Virus record (IMG/VR): IMGVR_UViG_3300048112_000013
Span: 1 to 22,992 of that record
Origin: a virus
Reading direction: 5' to 3' (one strand)
DNA length: 22,992 nucleotides
Shown here piece by piece: positions 1-7,400 of this stretch. The translations under genes were made by a program, and so were the position numbers. Positions within the stretch are counted from its first letter, which is position 1; each line of letters starts with the position of its first letter. Below the pieces are notes generated by a model that was not told the DNA's origin, ran no database searches, and was given only the letters and a program-made list of their open reading frames with translations.

Positions 1-1170
1 TTCGTAAACTACGGTTGATGTATCGCGGTTCGTGGTCGTTGCGCGGCTAGTACCAGTCAAATGGTTAGTAGACCGCGTAGTGTTGGTATTAAACGCTGTA
101 GTCGTGCTGTGGCTTGTGCCATGCGATGTTCCAAACGTAGTGGTCGTATTAAACGAGGTCGTTGTGCTTTTGCTTGTGCCAAACGTAGTCGTGTAAGAGG
201 TTGTTGTAGCTTTGGACGTACCGAACGTAGTCGTAGTGTTGTATGACGTAGTCGTAGCTTTGGACGTCCCACGCGAGGTGTTGAAGTAAGTAGTCCAGCT
301 CGTAGTCGTAGCTTTGGACGTCCCACGCGAGGTGTTGAAGTAAGTAGTCCAGCTCGTAGTCTTATTAGTGCTTTTGCTTGTTGTGCGGGACGTTGCGCGT
401 GAATGGCTGCTGCTTTGTTGTCTGTGGACTCTGTGGTAAGCAATATATTCTGTTTGACTGAACACACTACCCTTGTAATAAGTCCAGCCACCAGATGAAA
501 AAGAAGTTCCAGAGGCACTATTTGAAATCTGCACGTTATTCCATCTAAGAGCGTTACTGTCAGTCCAGTAGTACGTGCCTGTATTTGCATACGTACCAGA
601 AGATGGCTGACGAGTCGTAGATGTCCAGGATGTAGTGTAGCTAGTTGAGTAACTAGTTGTTTTGGCTGTTGCGCGAGATGTCCCACGCGACGTACCGTAA
701 GTAGTCGTGTAACTAGTTGTTGTTGCTCTACTAGTGCCCCGACTAGTTCCATAGGTTGTGGTGTATGACGTTGTCGTACTCTTACTTGTCCCTGTTGCAC
801 GGCTAGTGTTGTACGAGGTTGTAGTGCTCTTAGAAGTCCCACGGCTAGTGTTGTACGAGGTCGTGGTGGATCTCGATGTCCCTGTAGCACGGCTCGTGTT
901 GTACGAAGTCGTGTAGCTAGTCGTTGTTGCGCGAGAAGTGCCTGTAGCGAACGTAGTGGTATACGTTGTTGTTGTATTAAACGAGGTAGTCGTAGAAAAC
1001 GCTGTTGATGTGTCACGACTAGTTACATACACCGCGTTCCAAACAGTCCCTAACGTACCGTTGTTATTGACCACAACATAGTTAACGCCATAAAGCGTAC
1101 CCGAATCTCCTTTCGCAAAGATTTGGGTAGGCTCTTTCAAAGTGCCACTGTCGTTAACTTTAATAGACAT
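1..1170 (-). CDS. Thr/Ser-rich repetitive tail fibre protein, 3' end outside window
   Basis: This is a probable tail or receptor-binding fibre. The ATG at 1170 follows an AAGG-type ribosome site and lies 9 bases after the preceding fibre gene. From it, 390 codons run open to base 1, so the C terminus is missing. Residues 1-50 (MSIKVNDSGTLKEPTQIFAK...) look like the short attachment segment seen at the N terminus of many phage tail proteins. Residues about 52-180 and 256-385 are almost entirely Thr/Ser with regularly placed aromatic and Arg/Lys residues, in units such as STTTSYNTSRGTSK. Between them, residues about 185-250 form a normal-complexity segment rich in Tyr, Trp and Asn (GTYYWTDSNALRWNN). 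Because the codons are so repetitive, other frames also stay open here; only this frame has a start next to the upstream gene and a sensible N terminus. The fibre role is inferred from position and repeat style; no catalytic motif is visible. Confidence 0.75.
   Translation of the reverse strand, partial: MSIKVNDSGTLKEPTQIFAKGDSGTLYGVNYVVVNNNGTLGTVWNAVYVTSRDTSTAFSTTTSFNTTTTYTTTFATGTSRATTTSYTTSYNTSRATGTSRSTTTSYNTSRGTSKSTTTSYNTSRATGTSKSTTTSYTTTYGTSRGTSRATTTSYTTTYGTSRGTSRATAKTTSYSTSYTTSWTSTTRQPSSGTYANTGTYYWTDSNALRWNNVQISNSASGTSFSSGGWTYYKGSVFSQTEYIAYHRVHRQQSSSHSRATSRTTSKSTNKTTSWTTYFNTSRGTSKATTTSWTTYFNTSRGTSKATTTSYNTTTTFGTSKATTTSYTTTFGTSKSTTTSFNTTTTFGTSHGTSHSTTTAFNTNTTRSTNHLTGTSRATTTNRDTSTVVYE
247..354 (-). 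repeat. Perfect 54-base tandem duplication inside the Thr/Ser fibre gene
   Basis: Bases 247-300 and 301-354 are identical over 54 positions, and the first seven bases of a third copy follow at 355-361. In the fibre frame each copy encodes SWTTYFNTSRGTSKATTT (residues 273-290 and 291-308). The lack of any silent difference suggests a recent slippage or unequal-recombination event. The rest of the gene carries only diverged copies of similar units. Confidence 0.97.
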
Positions 1171-1179
1171 GGATGGCCC

Positions 1180-1917
1180 TTAGCTCACTACATACCAGAC
1201 ATGTCCGTTAGCAAAGCCACTGGCGCTGGTAGGAGCCGTAGTGACAACAGATTGTGTTCCAACGTTCGAGGGTAGCGAGTAGTTGTTCGCGTTCGCGGCT
1301 ACACCGTTTAGCTTCGTGTGATCTGCATCAGTAAACACATTCGAGTCGCCTGCGCTTTCTACTAATGTTCTGATCTCTGCTGCTGTTTGGTCAGCAGTCG
1401 CACTAGCCTCTATACCATCTAGCTTCGTGTGGTCTGCATCAGTAAAAGCATTGGTATCTGAGTTGGTCTCGTAAGCAGTTTTAATTTCAGCAGACGTTTG
1501 ATCAGCAGTAGCACTAGCCTCTATACCATCGAGCTTCGTCTTGAGCGCATCAGTGAAATTGTTTTGCGTTAGACCACCGTCGCCCACAGAGTAAGTCGTG
1601 TCCGTATCAGCCTGCGTAGCAACATCGTTTAAACCTGCGGCAGTAAGCCGAAGCTCTGCTTTATCAGCAGTGCTAAACGTACGTGCAGAAGAACCGTCTT
1701 GCGCCCTGGTAATCGTCAGCGTGTTACCACTGCGAGCCGTACACTTAACGATCTCTTTCAGTGTAGGGTCGCTGTCCACTTCAAGTGTGAGATAGAAGTA
1801 GTCACTCCCAGAAAGCGAAGGGAAAACAGAGCCATCTGTCACTGTAATAGATGTGGCAGAGTCTCCAACGCCCGCTGACAACGTGGTAGTCGCGTTGTTT
1901 ACAAATAAAACTGACAT
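1180..1917 (-). CDS. Tail fibre protein with 37-residue repeats
   Basis: This is a 245-residue structural protein, probably part of a tail fibre or its adhesin. Residues 1-100 (VNNATTTLSAGVGDSATSITVTDGS..., then TLTITRAQDGSSARTFSTADKAELRLTAAGLND) resemble the beta-rich N-terminal module found in many marine phage fibres. Residues 121-157 and 158-194 are a near-perfect tandem repeat beginning FTDA..TKLDGIEASATADQT, and a shortened third copy (FTDADHTKLNGVAANANNY) follows at 195-213. The C-terminal tail (ASGFANGHVWYVVS) is typical of fibre ends. It sits 11 bases after the preceding tail gene and 9 before the Thr/Ser fibre gene, so these are probably cotranscribed. The family resemblance is from memory; the repeat is seen directly. 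Confidence 0.75.
   Translation of the reverse strand: MSVLFVNNATTTLSAGVGDSATSITVTDGSVFPSLSGSDYFYLTLEVDSDPTLKEIVKCTARSGNTLTITRAQDGSSARTFSTADKAELRLTAAGLNDVATQADTDTTYSVGDGGLTQNNFTDALKTKLDGIEASATADQTSAEIKTAYETNSDTNAFTDADHTKLDGIEASATADQTAAEIRTLVESAGDSNVFTDADHTKLNGVAANANNYSLPSNVGTQSVVTTAPTSASGFANGHVWYVVS
1279..1557 (-). repeat. 37-residue (111-base) coding repeats in fibre gene
   Basis: There are two full units, at 1557-1447 and 1446-1336, and a partial third from 1335. Each begins with Phe-Thr-Asp-Ala and contains TKLDGIEASATADQT or a variant. The units keep the reading frame and differ mainly in their second halves, as expected for a modular fibre shaft. Confidence 0.9.
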
Positions 1918-1928
1918 CTAAACCTCTC

Positions 1929-2354
1929 TTACGAAGCGGTTATAGCCCACGTAATCGTCATTGCATCTGAAGCCCCTTTGTTCACTGTTGAAAACACAGT
2001 GCGGCAAAGAAGAGTGCCGCCACTAGAAGCATTCATTATCGCCGCTTCTGTTAGGGCCGCTGTAGCTGTCCCAGCAGCGAACGTGGCTACGTAGGTAATA
2101 ACGTTGTTAGTAACTGTGGTAGAAGACAAAGTGGCTCGACCTGACTCTGTGCCTAGTGCGGTATCGCCAGCGGCGGCGGCAGTACTGCCTGTGCCTACTG
2201 CCATATGACTCATGGCATTCGCGGTGGTGTCTTTCATTCGACTCGCCACGTATTCCTTGCCTGCTGTAACAACAAGGTTAGGGATCTCTTGAACGACTTC
2301 GTCGTTAACAGCCACTGTTACATGGCCTGTGAGTTTCAAGTGTTCGTTAATCAT
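1929..2354 (-). CDS. Small phage tail structural protein
   Basis: This 141-residue protein is rich in Ala, Thr, Val and Ser. It has the pattern I know from small tail-fibre-associated proteins of many phages: a central NLVVTAGKEYVASRM segment, then MAVGTGSTAA, a glycine-containing SSGGTLLCRTVFSTV motif and a final MTITWAITAS strand. It is most likely an all-beta virion component at the tail tip. The ATG at 2354 lies 9 bases after the preceding tail gene. No enzymatic motif, signal peptide or membrane segment is visible. The role is inferred from family resemblance and from its place within the fibre cluster. Confidence 0.6.
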   Translation of the reverse strand: MINEHLKLTGHVTVAVNDEVVQEIPNLVVTAGKEYVASRMKDTTANAMSHMAVGTGSTAAAAGDTALGTESGRATLSSTTVTNNVITYVATFAAGTATAALTEAAIMNASSGGTLLCRTVFSTVNKGASDAMTITWAITAS

Positions 2355-2363
2355 GGTTTTATC

Positions 2364-3056
2364 CTATGAATTAAGTGTGTATGTATTTAGTGCCGACGCG
2401 TTCAGCACACTGTTGTGACCTATCCTGATTTCGTAACTAAAGCTCTCCGTAAACGAAAAGACGTTTGTCTTCTCTACACCCCAGTTGGGGCTAACGTTCA
2501 CCGATTCGTCTAACCCAAACGCATCGGCAAAACTTCTCTGGTAGGTCACAGTTCTTCCAAACGAATCAGCAACTGAAAACGCATCAGTTACTGGCCTTGT
2601 AAATAAACTGCTATACGTATCGCTTATCGATACACCGTCTGTTTTGCTTGTCTCAAAGTCTTTGCTTAGGACTTCTGAGAACGTGACGCTCTCGTTAACA
2701 CCTTTGTTCAAGGTCATAACGACAACGTCAGAAACCGATAGCGAATCTGCGTGGCTTCGGCCTATTTCAAGCACCACCAACGCTGTGTCGCTAAACGCAA
2801 CAGTGTCAGCAATACCTTTCGCTACGCTTATTGCCTGCGACTCAGTGAGACCAAAGCTGTCTAGCGTTGCCTTTTCGGTGCTAATGCCAAGCGATTCCGC
2901 CATCTCAAACAGGTCGTCTAGATACCTGTTTACTGGGTAAGCATCGAGTTTTATTTCAGTAGCTGTCACAGCAGTCCACGAAATCTCGCTTTTCGCTAGT
3001 TGGTGCGCTGCTTTAACTTTTATCAGCGCCCAATTGACGCTAGCTTTTGGACCCAT
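2364..3056 (-). CDS. Tail-module protein with nine degenerate 18-20-residue repeats
   Basis: This 230-residue protein of unknown function is probably a virion surface or fibre component. After about 45 residues it becomes a chain of short repeats of the form (A/T)D-x-hydrophobic-(S/T)-hydrophobic-(S/T/A)-(D/E)-S. Units begin near residues 46, 65, 83, 103, 121, 139, 157, 177 and 197, for example ADTVAFSDTA, ADSLSVSDVV, NESVTFSEVL and ADAFGLDESV. The regular spacing suggests a stacked beta-strand or solenoid-like fold. Its ATG shares a base with the stop of the upstream BppU-like gene (TAATG), so the two are probably translationally coupled. I do not recognise a named family with certainty, and no catalytic residues stand out. 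Confidence 0.65.
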   Translation of the reverse strand: MGPKASVNWALIKVKAAHQLAKSEISWTAVTATEIKLDAYPVNRYLDDLFEMAESLGISTEKATLDSFGLTESQAISVAKGIADTVAFSDTALVVLEIGRSHADSLSVSDVVVMTLNKGVNESVTFSEVLSKDFETSKTDGVSISDTYSSLFTRPVTDAFSVADSFGRTVTYQRSFADAFGLDESVNVSPNWGVEKTNVFSFTESFSYEIRIGHNSVLNASALNTYTLNS

Positions 3057-3430
3057 TAGTCAAAATCACTTCTGACTTTCAACTTAATCAGGTCATACAC
3101 AGTCTGGATGCCGCCGTTCGCAAAGGTGATTTCAATCTCCCCTTCGAACGTACCTGCTGCATTCAGCGTGCCTGTAGGAAAATTAGTAGCCACTTGGCCT
3201 TCTGCGCCGTTAGTAATCGTGCAGCTCAACGTGTTCCTAACTGTGGTGGTTCCGAGTTCCCGTAGACGTAGTTTCACTTGACCGCCAGTTACGTTGATCG
3301 GTGCCCATGTAGCACTGTCGTTTGTGTCTAAATTCAAACCCGTAGCAGCAGACTGACTGTCCTTTAGTGTAAAGGTCAGCTCTGGGAGAGTGTCGCCTGT
3401 AACAAGATTTATGGTTTGCGAATACGCCAT
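3056..3430 (-). CDS. BppU/DUF2479-like tail protein
   Basis: This 124-residue beta-rich protein opens with INLVTGDTLPELTFTLKD, continues with VKLRLRELGTTTVRNTLSCTI, and ends with FEGEIEITFANGGIQTVYDLIKLKVRSDFD. That layout matches my memory of the N-terminal domain of phage baseplate upper proteins (BppU, DUF2479), which anchors receptor-binding proteins to the tail. It is the first gene of the tail module. An AGGTG ribosome site precedes the ATG, and a promoter-like palindrome lies about 27-44 bases upstream of the start. Its stop overlaps the start of the next gene by one base. The domain assignment is by pattern only. Confidence 0.55.
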   Translation of the reverse strand: MAYSQTINLVTGDTLPELTFTLKDSQSAATGLNLDTNDSATWAPINVTGGQVKLRLRELGTTTVRNTLSCTITNGAEGQVATNFPTGTLNAAGTFEGEIEITFANGGIQTVYDLIKLKVRSDFD

Positions 3431-3450
3431 CTTTTACACCTGTATGTAAT

Positions 3451-3485
3451 CCGATTATATTAGCACAGCTAATAAATGTATACCT
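3451..3485 (-). promoter_or_regulatory. Promoter-like palindrome upstream of tail module (copy 2)
   Basis: The minus strand reads TATTAGCTGTGCTAATATAAT (here in one piece of 18 plus TAAT overlap: core 3474-3457, then the -10 at 3459-3454). TATTAGC and GCTAATA form a perfect 7-base inverted repeat with a 3-base spacer. It runs directly into a perfect TATAAT -10 hexamer, and the tail module starts at 3430. A near-identical core occurs at 17084-17101 and 4287-4304. This could be a promoter whose spacer holds an operator, or a promoter for a phage polymerase or sigma factor. Confidence 0.6.
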
Positions 3486-3833
3486 TTAATAGCACCAGAG
3501 GACCGGCGTGGTCTTTCTGATATCTACATGTACGAAGCCCTTTGCGACACCAACAGACATTCCCATCGCTAATGCATGAGCCACAATTGCGCGCCGTTGA
3601 GCGCCACCTTGTACTGCGACATCTGCGGCAATACCCTGTGCATGGGTGCCTGGTTCTGCTTTTCGCTTCTCAACGCTGTGCTTTTTACTTCTAAAACCGC
3701 TCGTTATGTAGAACGGGAAACCGCATGCCGCCCTCAGCTGATCTAATACGTGGATAAAATCTTCTTGCATTTCGTTCTCGCCGGTCTCTTGGCAGTCGAA
3801 ATCTTCTATCTTGAAGTACTTAAAATCTGTCAT
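3486..3833 (-). CDS. Peptidase M15-family endolysin
   Basis: This is a 115-residue peptidoglycan peptidase of the M15 (D-Ala-D-Ala carboxypeptidase-like) family, most likely the phage endolysin. The family signature is clear: ITSGFRSKKHS at residues 43-53, GTHAQGIAADV at 62-72, and KGFVHVDIR at 98-106. The expected zinc ligands are His64, Asp71 and His102. The protein is a single catalytic domain without a cell-wall-binding domain or signal peptide, as is usual for small endolysins of phages of Gram-negative hosts, so it would need a holin to reach the cell wall. It starts 2 bases after the stop of the one-TM protein and closes the lysis cassette. A virion-associated role cannot be excluded. 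Confidence 0.85.
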   Translation of the reverse strand: MTDFKYFKIEDFDCQETGENEMQEDFIHVLDQLRAACGFPFYITSGFRSKKHSVEKRKAEPGTHAQGIAADVAVQGGAQRRAIVAHALAMGMSVGVAKGFVHVDIRKTTPVLWCY

Positions 3834-3835
3834 TG

Positions 3836-4117
3836 TTATTCTCTAAACAAGTAAAAAACGAAGCCGAGCAATGCCGCCCATATAGAAGCTACAAGTCCTT
3901 GGCCAACCTTCACGACCTGACTATTAGTAGCTACTTGCTCAGCAACTTCTTCGAGCTTCTTTTCACCTTCATCGAGGCGTAACTCGTGGCGTTTAAGGCG
4001 AGCATCTGTGCCAATCAACTTCTCTTCGATTCTCGCGATGTGAGTCAACACCTCGGTCAGCTTGTCTATCTTCAGTTCAAGGCGATCAAACCGTCGGTTT
4101 GTTTCTGGGTCGGTCAT
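3836..4117 (-). CDS. Coiled-coil plus C-terminal TM protein (XhlA/holin-like)
   Basis: This 93-residue protein starts at the ATG at 4117, which overlaps the stop of the upstream gene as ATGA. A longer reading from 4198 would only duplicate sequence inside the upstream gene. Residues 1-70 are charged and helical with heptad-like spacing (FDRLELKIDKLTEVLTHIARIEEKL), predicting a coiled coil. Residues about 73-91 (GQGLVASIWAALLGFVFYL) form one membrane segment, followed by a short FRE tail. This architecture resembles haemolysin XhlA-type proteins and some phage holin partners. It lies between a two-TM holin candidate and the M15 endolysin, so a lysis role (holin, antiholin or accessory) is likely, but which one is not decided by sequence. 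Confidence 0.65.
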   Translation of the reverse strand: MTDPETNRRFDRLELKIDKLTEVLTHIARIEEKLIGTDARLKRHELRLDEGEKKLEEVAEQVATNSQVVKVGQGLVASIWAALLGFVFYLFRE

Positions 4118-4485
4118 TTGCGCATTCCCATAAGTTTCGATGCGCCCTTGATTCCAAAAGAACTCGAGATCGCGATAAATAGTAAGTACTGATACCACTC
4201 TGGTAGATCGTTCAGCGTTGAGAATGCCTGCCGCACACGATCTACAACTGTCATGTCGTTAGCTATAATTGCGTAGCCGACCATGAATATTGGTACAGCT
4301 AATATTATAGTCCAAAACTCATCTTTCCACGAGCTGCCAGAAGCATCTGCCATCTTCGCTTCCCAGTCTGCATCGTTCTGGATCACGTTCATTTTGGCTT
4401 CGTGCTTAGCCTGCTTCTCTGCGGCTTTGTTGCTGAGGTAGGTCTTGCCTAAATCTGCGATGGGGCCTAGTAATAGTTTCAACAT
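4114..4485 (-). CDS. Holin candidate (GTA_holin_3TM-like)
   Basis: This is a 123-residue membrane protein. Residues 1-12 are hydrophobic/amphipathic, 15-50 are charged and helical, and there are two clear membrane segments at about 57-75 (FWTIILAVPIFMVGYAI) and 97-112 (WYQYLLFIAISSSFGI). A short basic tail (KGASKLMGMRK) follows. The LPEWYQYLLFIAISSSFGIKG region is reminiscent of phage holins in the 3-TM family first described from gene transfer agents. Position supports this, since it directly precedes and overlaps (ATGA) the coiled-coil/TM protein and the M15 endolysin. A third copy of the promoter-like 18-mer lies inside this gene at 4287-4304. Holin function is inferred. Confidence 0.6.
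   Translation of the reverse strand: MLKLLLGPIADLGKTYLSNKAAEKQAKHEAKMNVIQNDADWEAKMADASGSSWKDEFWTIILAVPIFMVGYAIIANDMTVVDRVRQAFSTLNDLPEWYQYLLFIAISSSFGIKGASKLMGMRK
4287..4304 (-). promoter_or_regulatory. Intragenic copy of promoter-like 18-mer (copy 3)
   Basis: The minus strand reads TATTAGCTGTACCAATAT, one base different from the copy at 17084-17101. It lies within the holin candidate and points toward the downstream lysis genes. The hexamer in the -10 position is TATTCA, a weak match, so this copy may be a weaker promoter or only a binding site. It is also constrained by coding (Ala-Val-Pro-Ile-Phe), so chance or coding origin is possible. Confidence 0.35.
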
Positions 4486-4498
4486 TAGAGAAGTCCTG

Positions 4499-7400
4499 TT
4501 AGTAAACGATGCTGTAGCCAGGGAGTATGCGATCGGGGATTACTTCAAATCCATCCAATACAGCTGACTCTGCAAGGTCGTAAGTTGGGCCTAGTAGCGG
4601 CGCTAGTGGGGTGCTCCCCCATTTGTCGGCGTTCATCATGTTGGTAGCAATTGACATGGGGCCATTAAAACCAGACCGATCGAAAATTTCAGTCATGTAC
4701 TGGCCCCAGTCCATGCGATCAGATCGGAAGTATCTACCACCGCTCTGGTTGACGCCTGGGAGTACGCCTGCAATCAGGTACTTCGCTAGCTCGCGCAATT
4801 CGAGGCTGATCATGGCGAGTGGCATGAAGGCGACACCAGCTAGCGCCAGAGTAAGTCCAACACCACCTAGCTTCTCAAGACCTGTCATCCCTGGCTCAGC
4901 TGCTCGTGCTTTAGCCTCGCGAATAATGCCGCCACCAATAGTTTTGGAGAAGGAGTACAAGAAACTCTTTAACTGCCAGATCAAAGCGAAGCGGGGATCG
5001 TTTGCCCATGAAGGCCGCTCTGCTGAGTTCGGACGTAACATTGAACTTTCAACGAATCTTGTAAGGCCATCTTGAACTCGACGCCCTGCATCAGAGTCAA
5101 ACGATCTGCCGTCTGCTTCCCATGCTTTTACATCTGCCGCCGACACGCCAAGGTCTCTTAGGTAACGCTCCGAGCGTGGGTTACCACTATCGTTCACTGC
5201 ATGGCGCAACATGAACTGTACACCCATGTTAGAAGCGAACTCTCGGGTGAAACGGGTAAACCAATCAAGGCCAATTACTCGGAAGAACTTATCGCCAATG
5301 GCTCGCGCTTTAGGGTCCATGTACTCATGGTCAGCGTCGGTCATCATCATGTTTTCCATTGTGCGCTCTGAGGTAACACCCAGATCTTCGCCCAGTTCTT
5401 TAGCTTCTATGGGGTTCTCGATGGTGTCCTTCATTGCCTTCCACGCCATACCGAACGCATCAAAGTCTTTACCGTTTAGTACCGCTCCGCCAAGTTCCGT
5501 GATCGAGGACACAGTAGCGAGAGGAAGCAGCGTGACCCACTGGAACAACTGCAACCAGCTGTTCGCGGCTCGTAGCTTGGGACCGAGCGGTTTGCGGCTG
5601 TAGCCCATGTGTCTCTCGAGCATTGCAACAACTTCTTCTCTATCAACAGGCGACAACTTGTCGAGCTCTTGCTGCAAAAGGTCAGTACCGTCAGGCGCGC
5701 GAGTTGCACGAAGGAACTCGTTACGAGTTGATTGGTCTCGTATATATTCCTGCAACGCTTCCGCTGGGGGTAAGCTAAAGTCTTTTAGTTCGGTAGGGCT
5801 CAGGCTGTTTGTAAATACTCGAGCAGCCTCTGCTACAGCTGATGGATCTGTTGCATCAACGTTGATCTCGTTTTCATCGACTATGCGTTTCTGTAGCTGG
5901 ACTAGTTTGTGTACGGTGTCGCGTATCTGGCTCCCAGTCATCTGAGAGTCTTTGCTGAGCATCAACCCCACAAAGGCTTCTGGGTCCTCTGCAATCTTCG
6001 CGAGATCCAAGGCAACTGGGAAATAGTTATCTCTTTTAAGAACTGTGTTACCTGGAGTCTTCGAGATGTAGTTGTCATACAGCTTGCTCAGGAACTCTCG
6101 TATCTTGCGCGCATCTTCTGGGAGCTGATCTGTTGGGATATTAGCGTCTCTTGCTGCTTCCAATGTTGCTGTAGCTTCAGGTGTAGTCCAATCAGACCCA
6201 AGAATCTTCCGCACTTCGTTCATCATGCGCTTACGAATTGCTGCTTTACGCTTTACGAAGCCCATGTCTGAGCCTTTGCCTTCAGATTGAGCAGGTATAT
6301 ACATCATGTCTGCAATCTTGGTGCTAATGGTTCGCAGTACGCCGTCCTCTGTACGAACAAGCTGTGTTGCTTTGCGCACAGTAGGATTGCTCAGTACTTC
6401 GTTAACTAATCGAGATAGAGACTCAACACCTTTCTCAAACTTAGACTTAGGCATTGCATCTTCAATAGCTCTGACAAGAGCCTTCTGCTGGAACGTAGCT
6501 TCTTTCGTACCGACCTTGTTCTTCGCAGCAGTCCAGTAGCGGCGCTTGTTCTCGGTGAGCGAGTCCATGTACTCAGTGAACTGCTGGCTCTGTGCGTCTT
6601 TACCGAACCTACGTCGCATCTCTTGCGACATGCTCTTGAACATAGACACGAGCTTGTCTGCAACTTTCTTGAAGTGACTAGCCGACAAGTTCTTGGCTGG
6701 TAGGGTTTGTTTCAGGTATATATTCTTCGCGTAGATTGCTACTTGGTCGGAATACCATTCCTCAAAAGCCAGCTCGTTATTAGGGTCTTGGTAGGCAGCA
6801 GGGGCATCCTTAGCAGCGCGAGCCTTCTCGAAGTCATTAACTAAGCGGCGGTATAACGCTGAGTTCTCCAGTGAGCCAGCCATCTCTTCTTGGATCAACG
6901 CATGTCCCAGCTCGTGGGCCGTGGTCAATGCTGTCTGAAGCTGGTTGTCTGAACGATTGTCTACAAGAATCACATGCGCGTCATTGAAGCCCATGTATCG
7001 GCCTAACGCGGTATTATTGTCTAGAAGCGCGTTCATCTGCTCGCGCACAGCAGCTGCTACGCGGGGGTCAAATGTTTCTATACGGTTTCCGTCTTTGTCA
7101 GTAGTAACAGACGTAAACATCTCGTTGAACTTACCCTCAGACATCGCAGCTAGTTCTTTGATACCGAGAATAGAAACGGGTTTCTGGAGACGAAGTTTTT
7201 TCACCAACCCAGATGCAACTTGTGAAGCTAAGCGGCCAATGCTACCCGCTGGGTAAGTCGCGTTCATTGGGTTGCGACCGCCTTTGCTCTTAGGCTTCGC
7301 GGATGAGTAGCCCCTGTTCTCGACAGGGCCAGCTTCTATGTTTAAGGCAGAGAGCGGGAGGTCCCCGAGAAAACTCCTTGCGTCTTCGTCAGCCTGCTCT

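Noticed and set aside
61-246. Plus-strand frame rich in Cys and Arg
   Set aside because: Antisense shadow of the same Thr/Ser repeats; no ribosome site and no other plus-strand genes nearby.
57-1016. Long minus-strand frame rich in Arg, Leu and Gln
   Set aside because: It is the shadow of the Thr/Ser fibre: repetitive ACN-type codons leave other frames open. The frame starting at ATG 1170 has a natural N terminus, a ribosome site and a junction with the upstream gene.
4118-4198. Upstream extension of the XhlA-like gene
   Set aside because: It lies entirely over the holin candidate; the ATGA overlap start at 4117 is standard and gives a clean coiled-coil protein.
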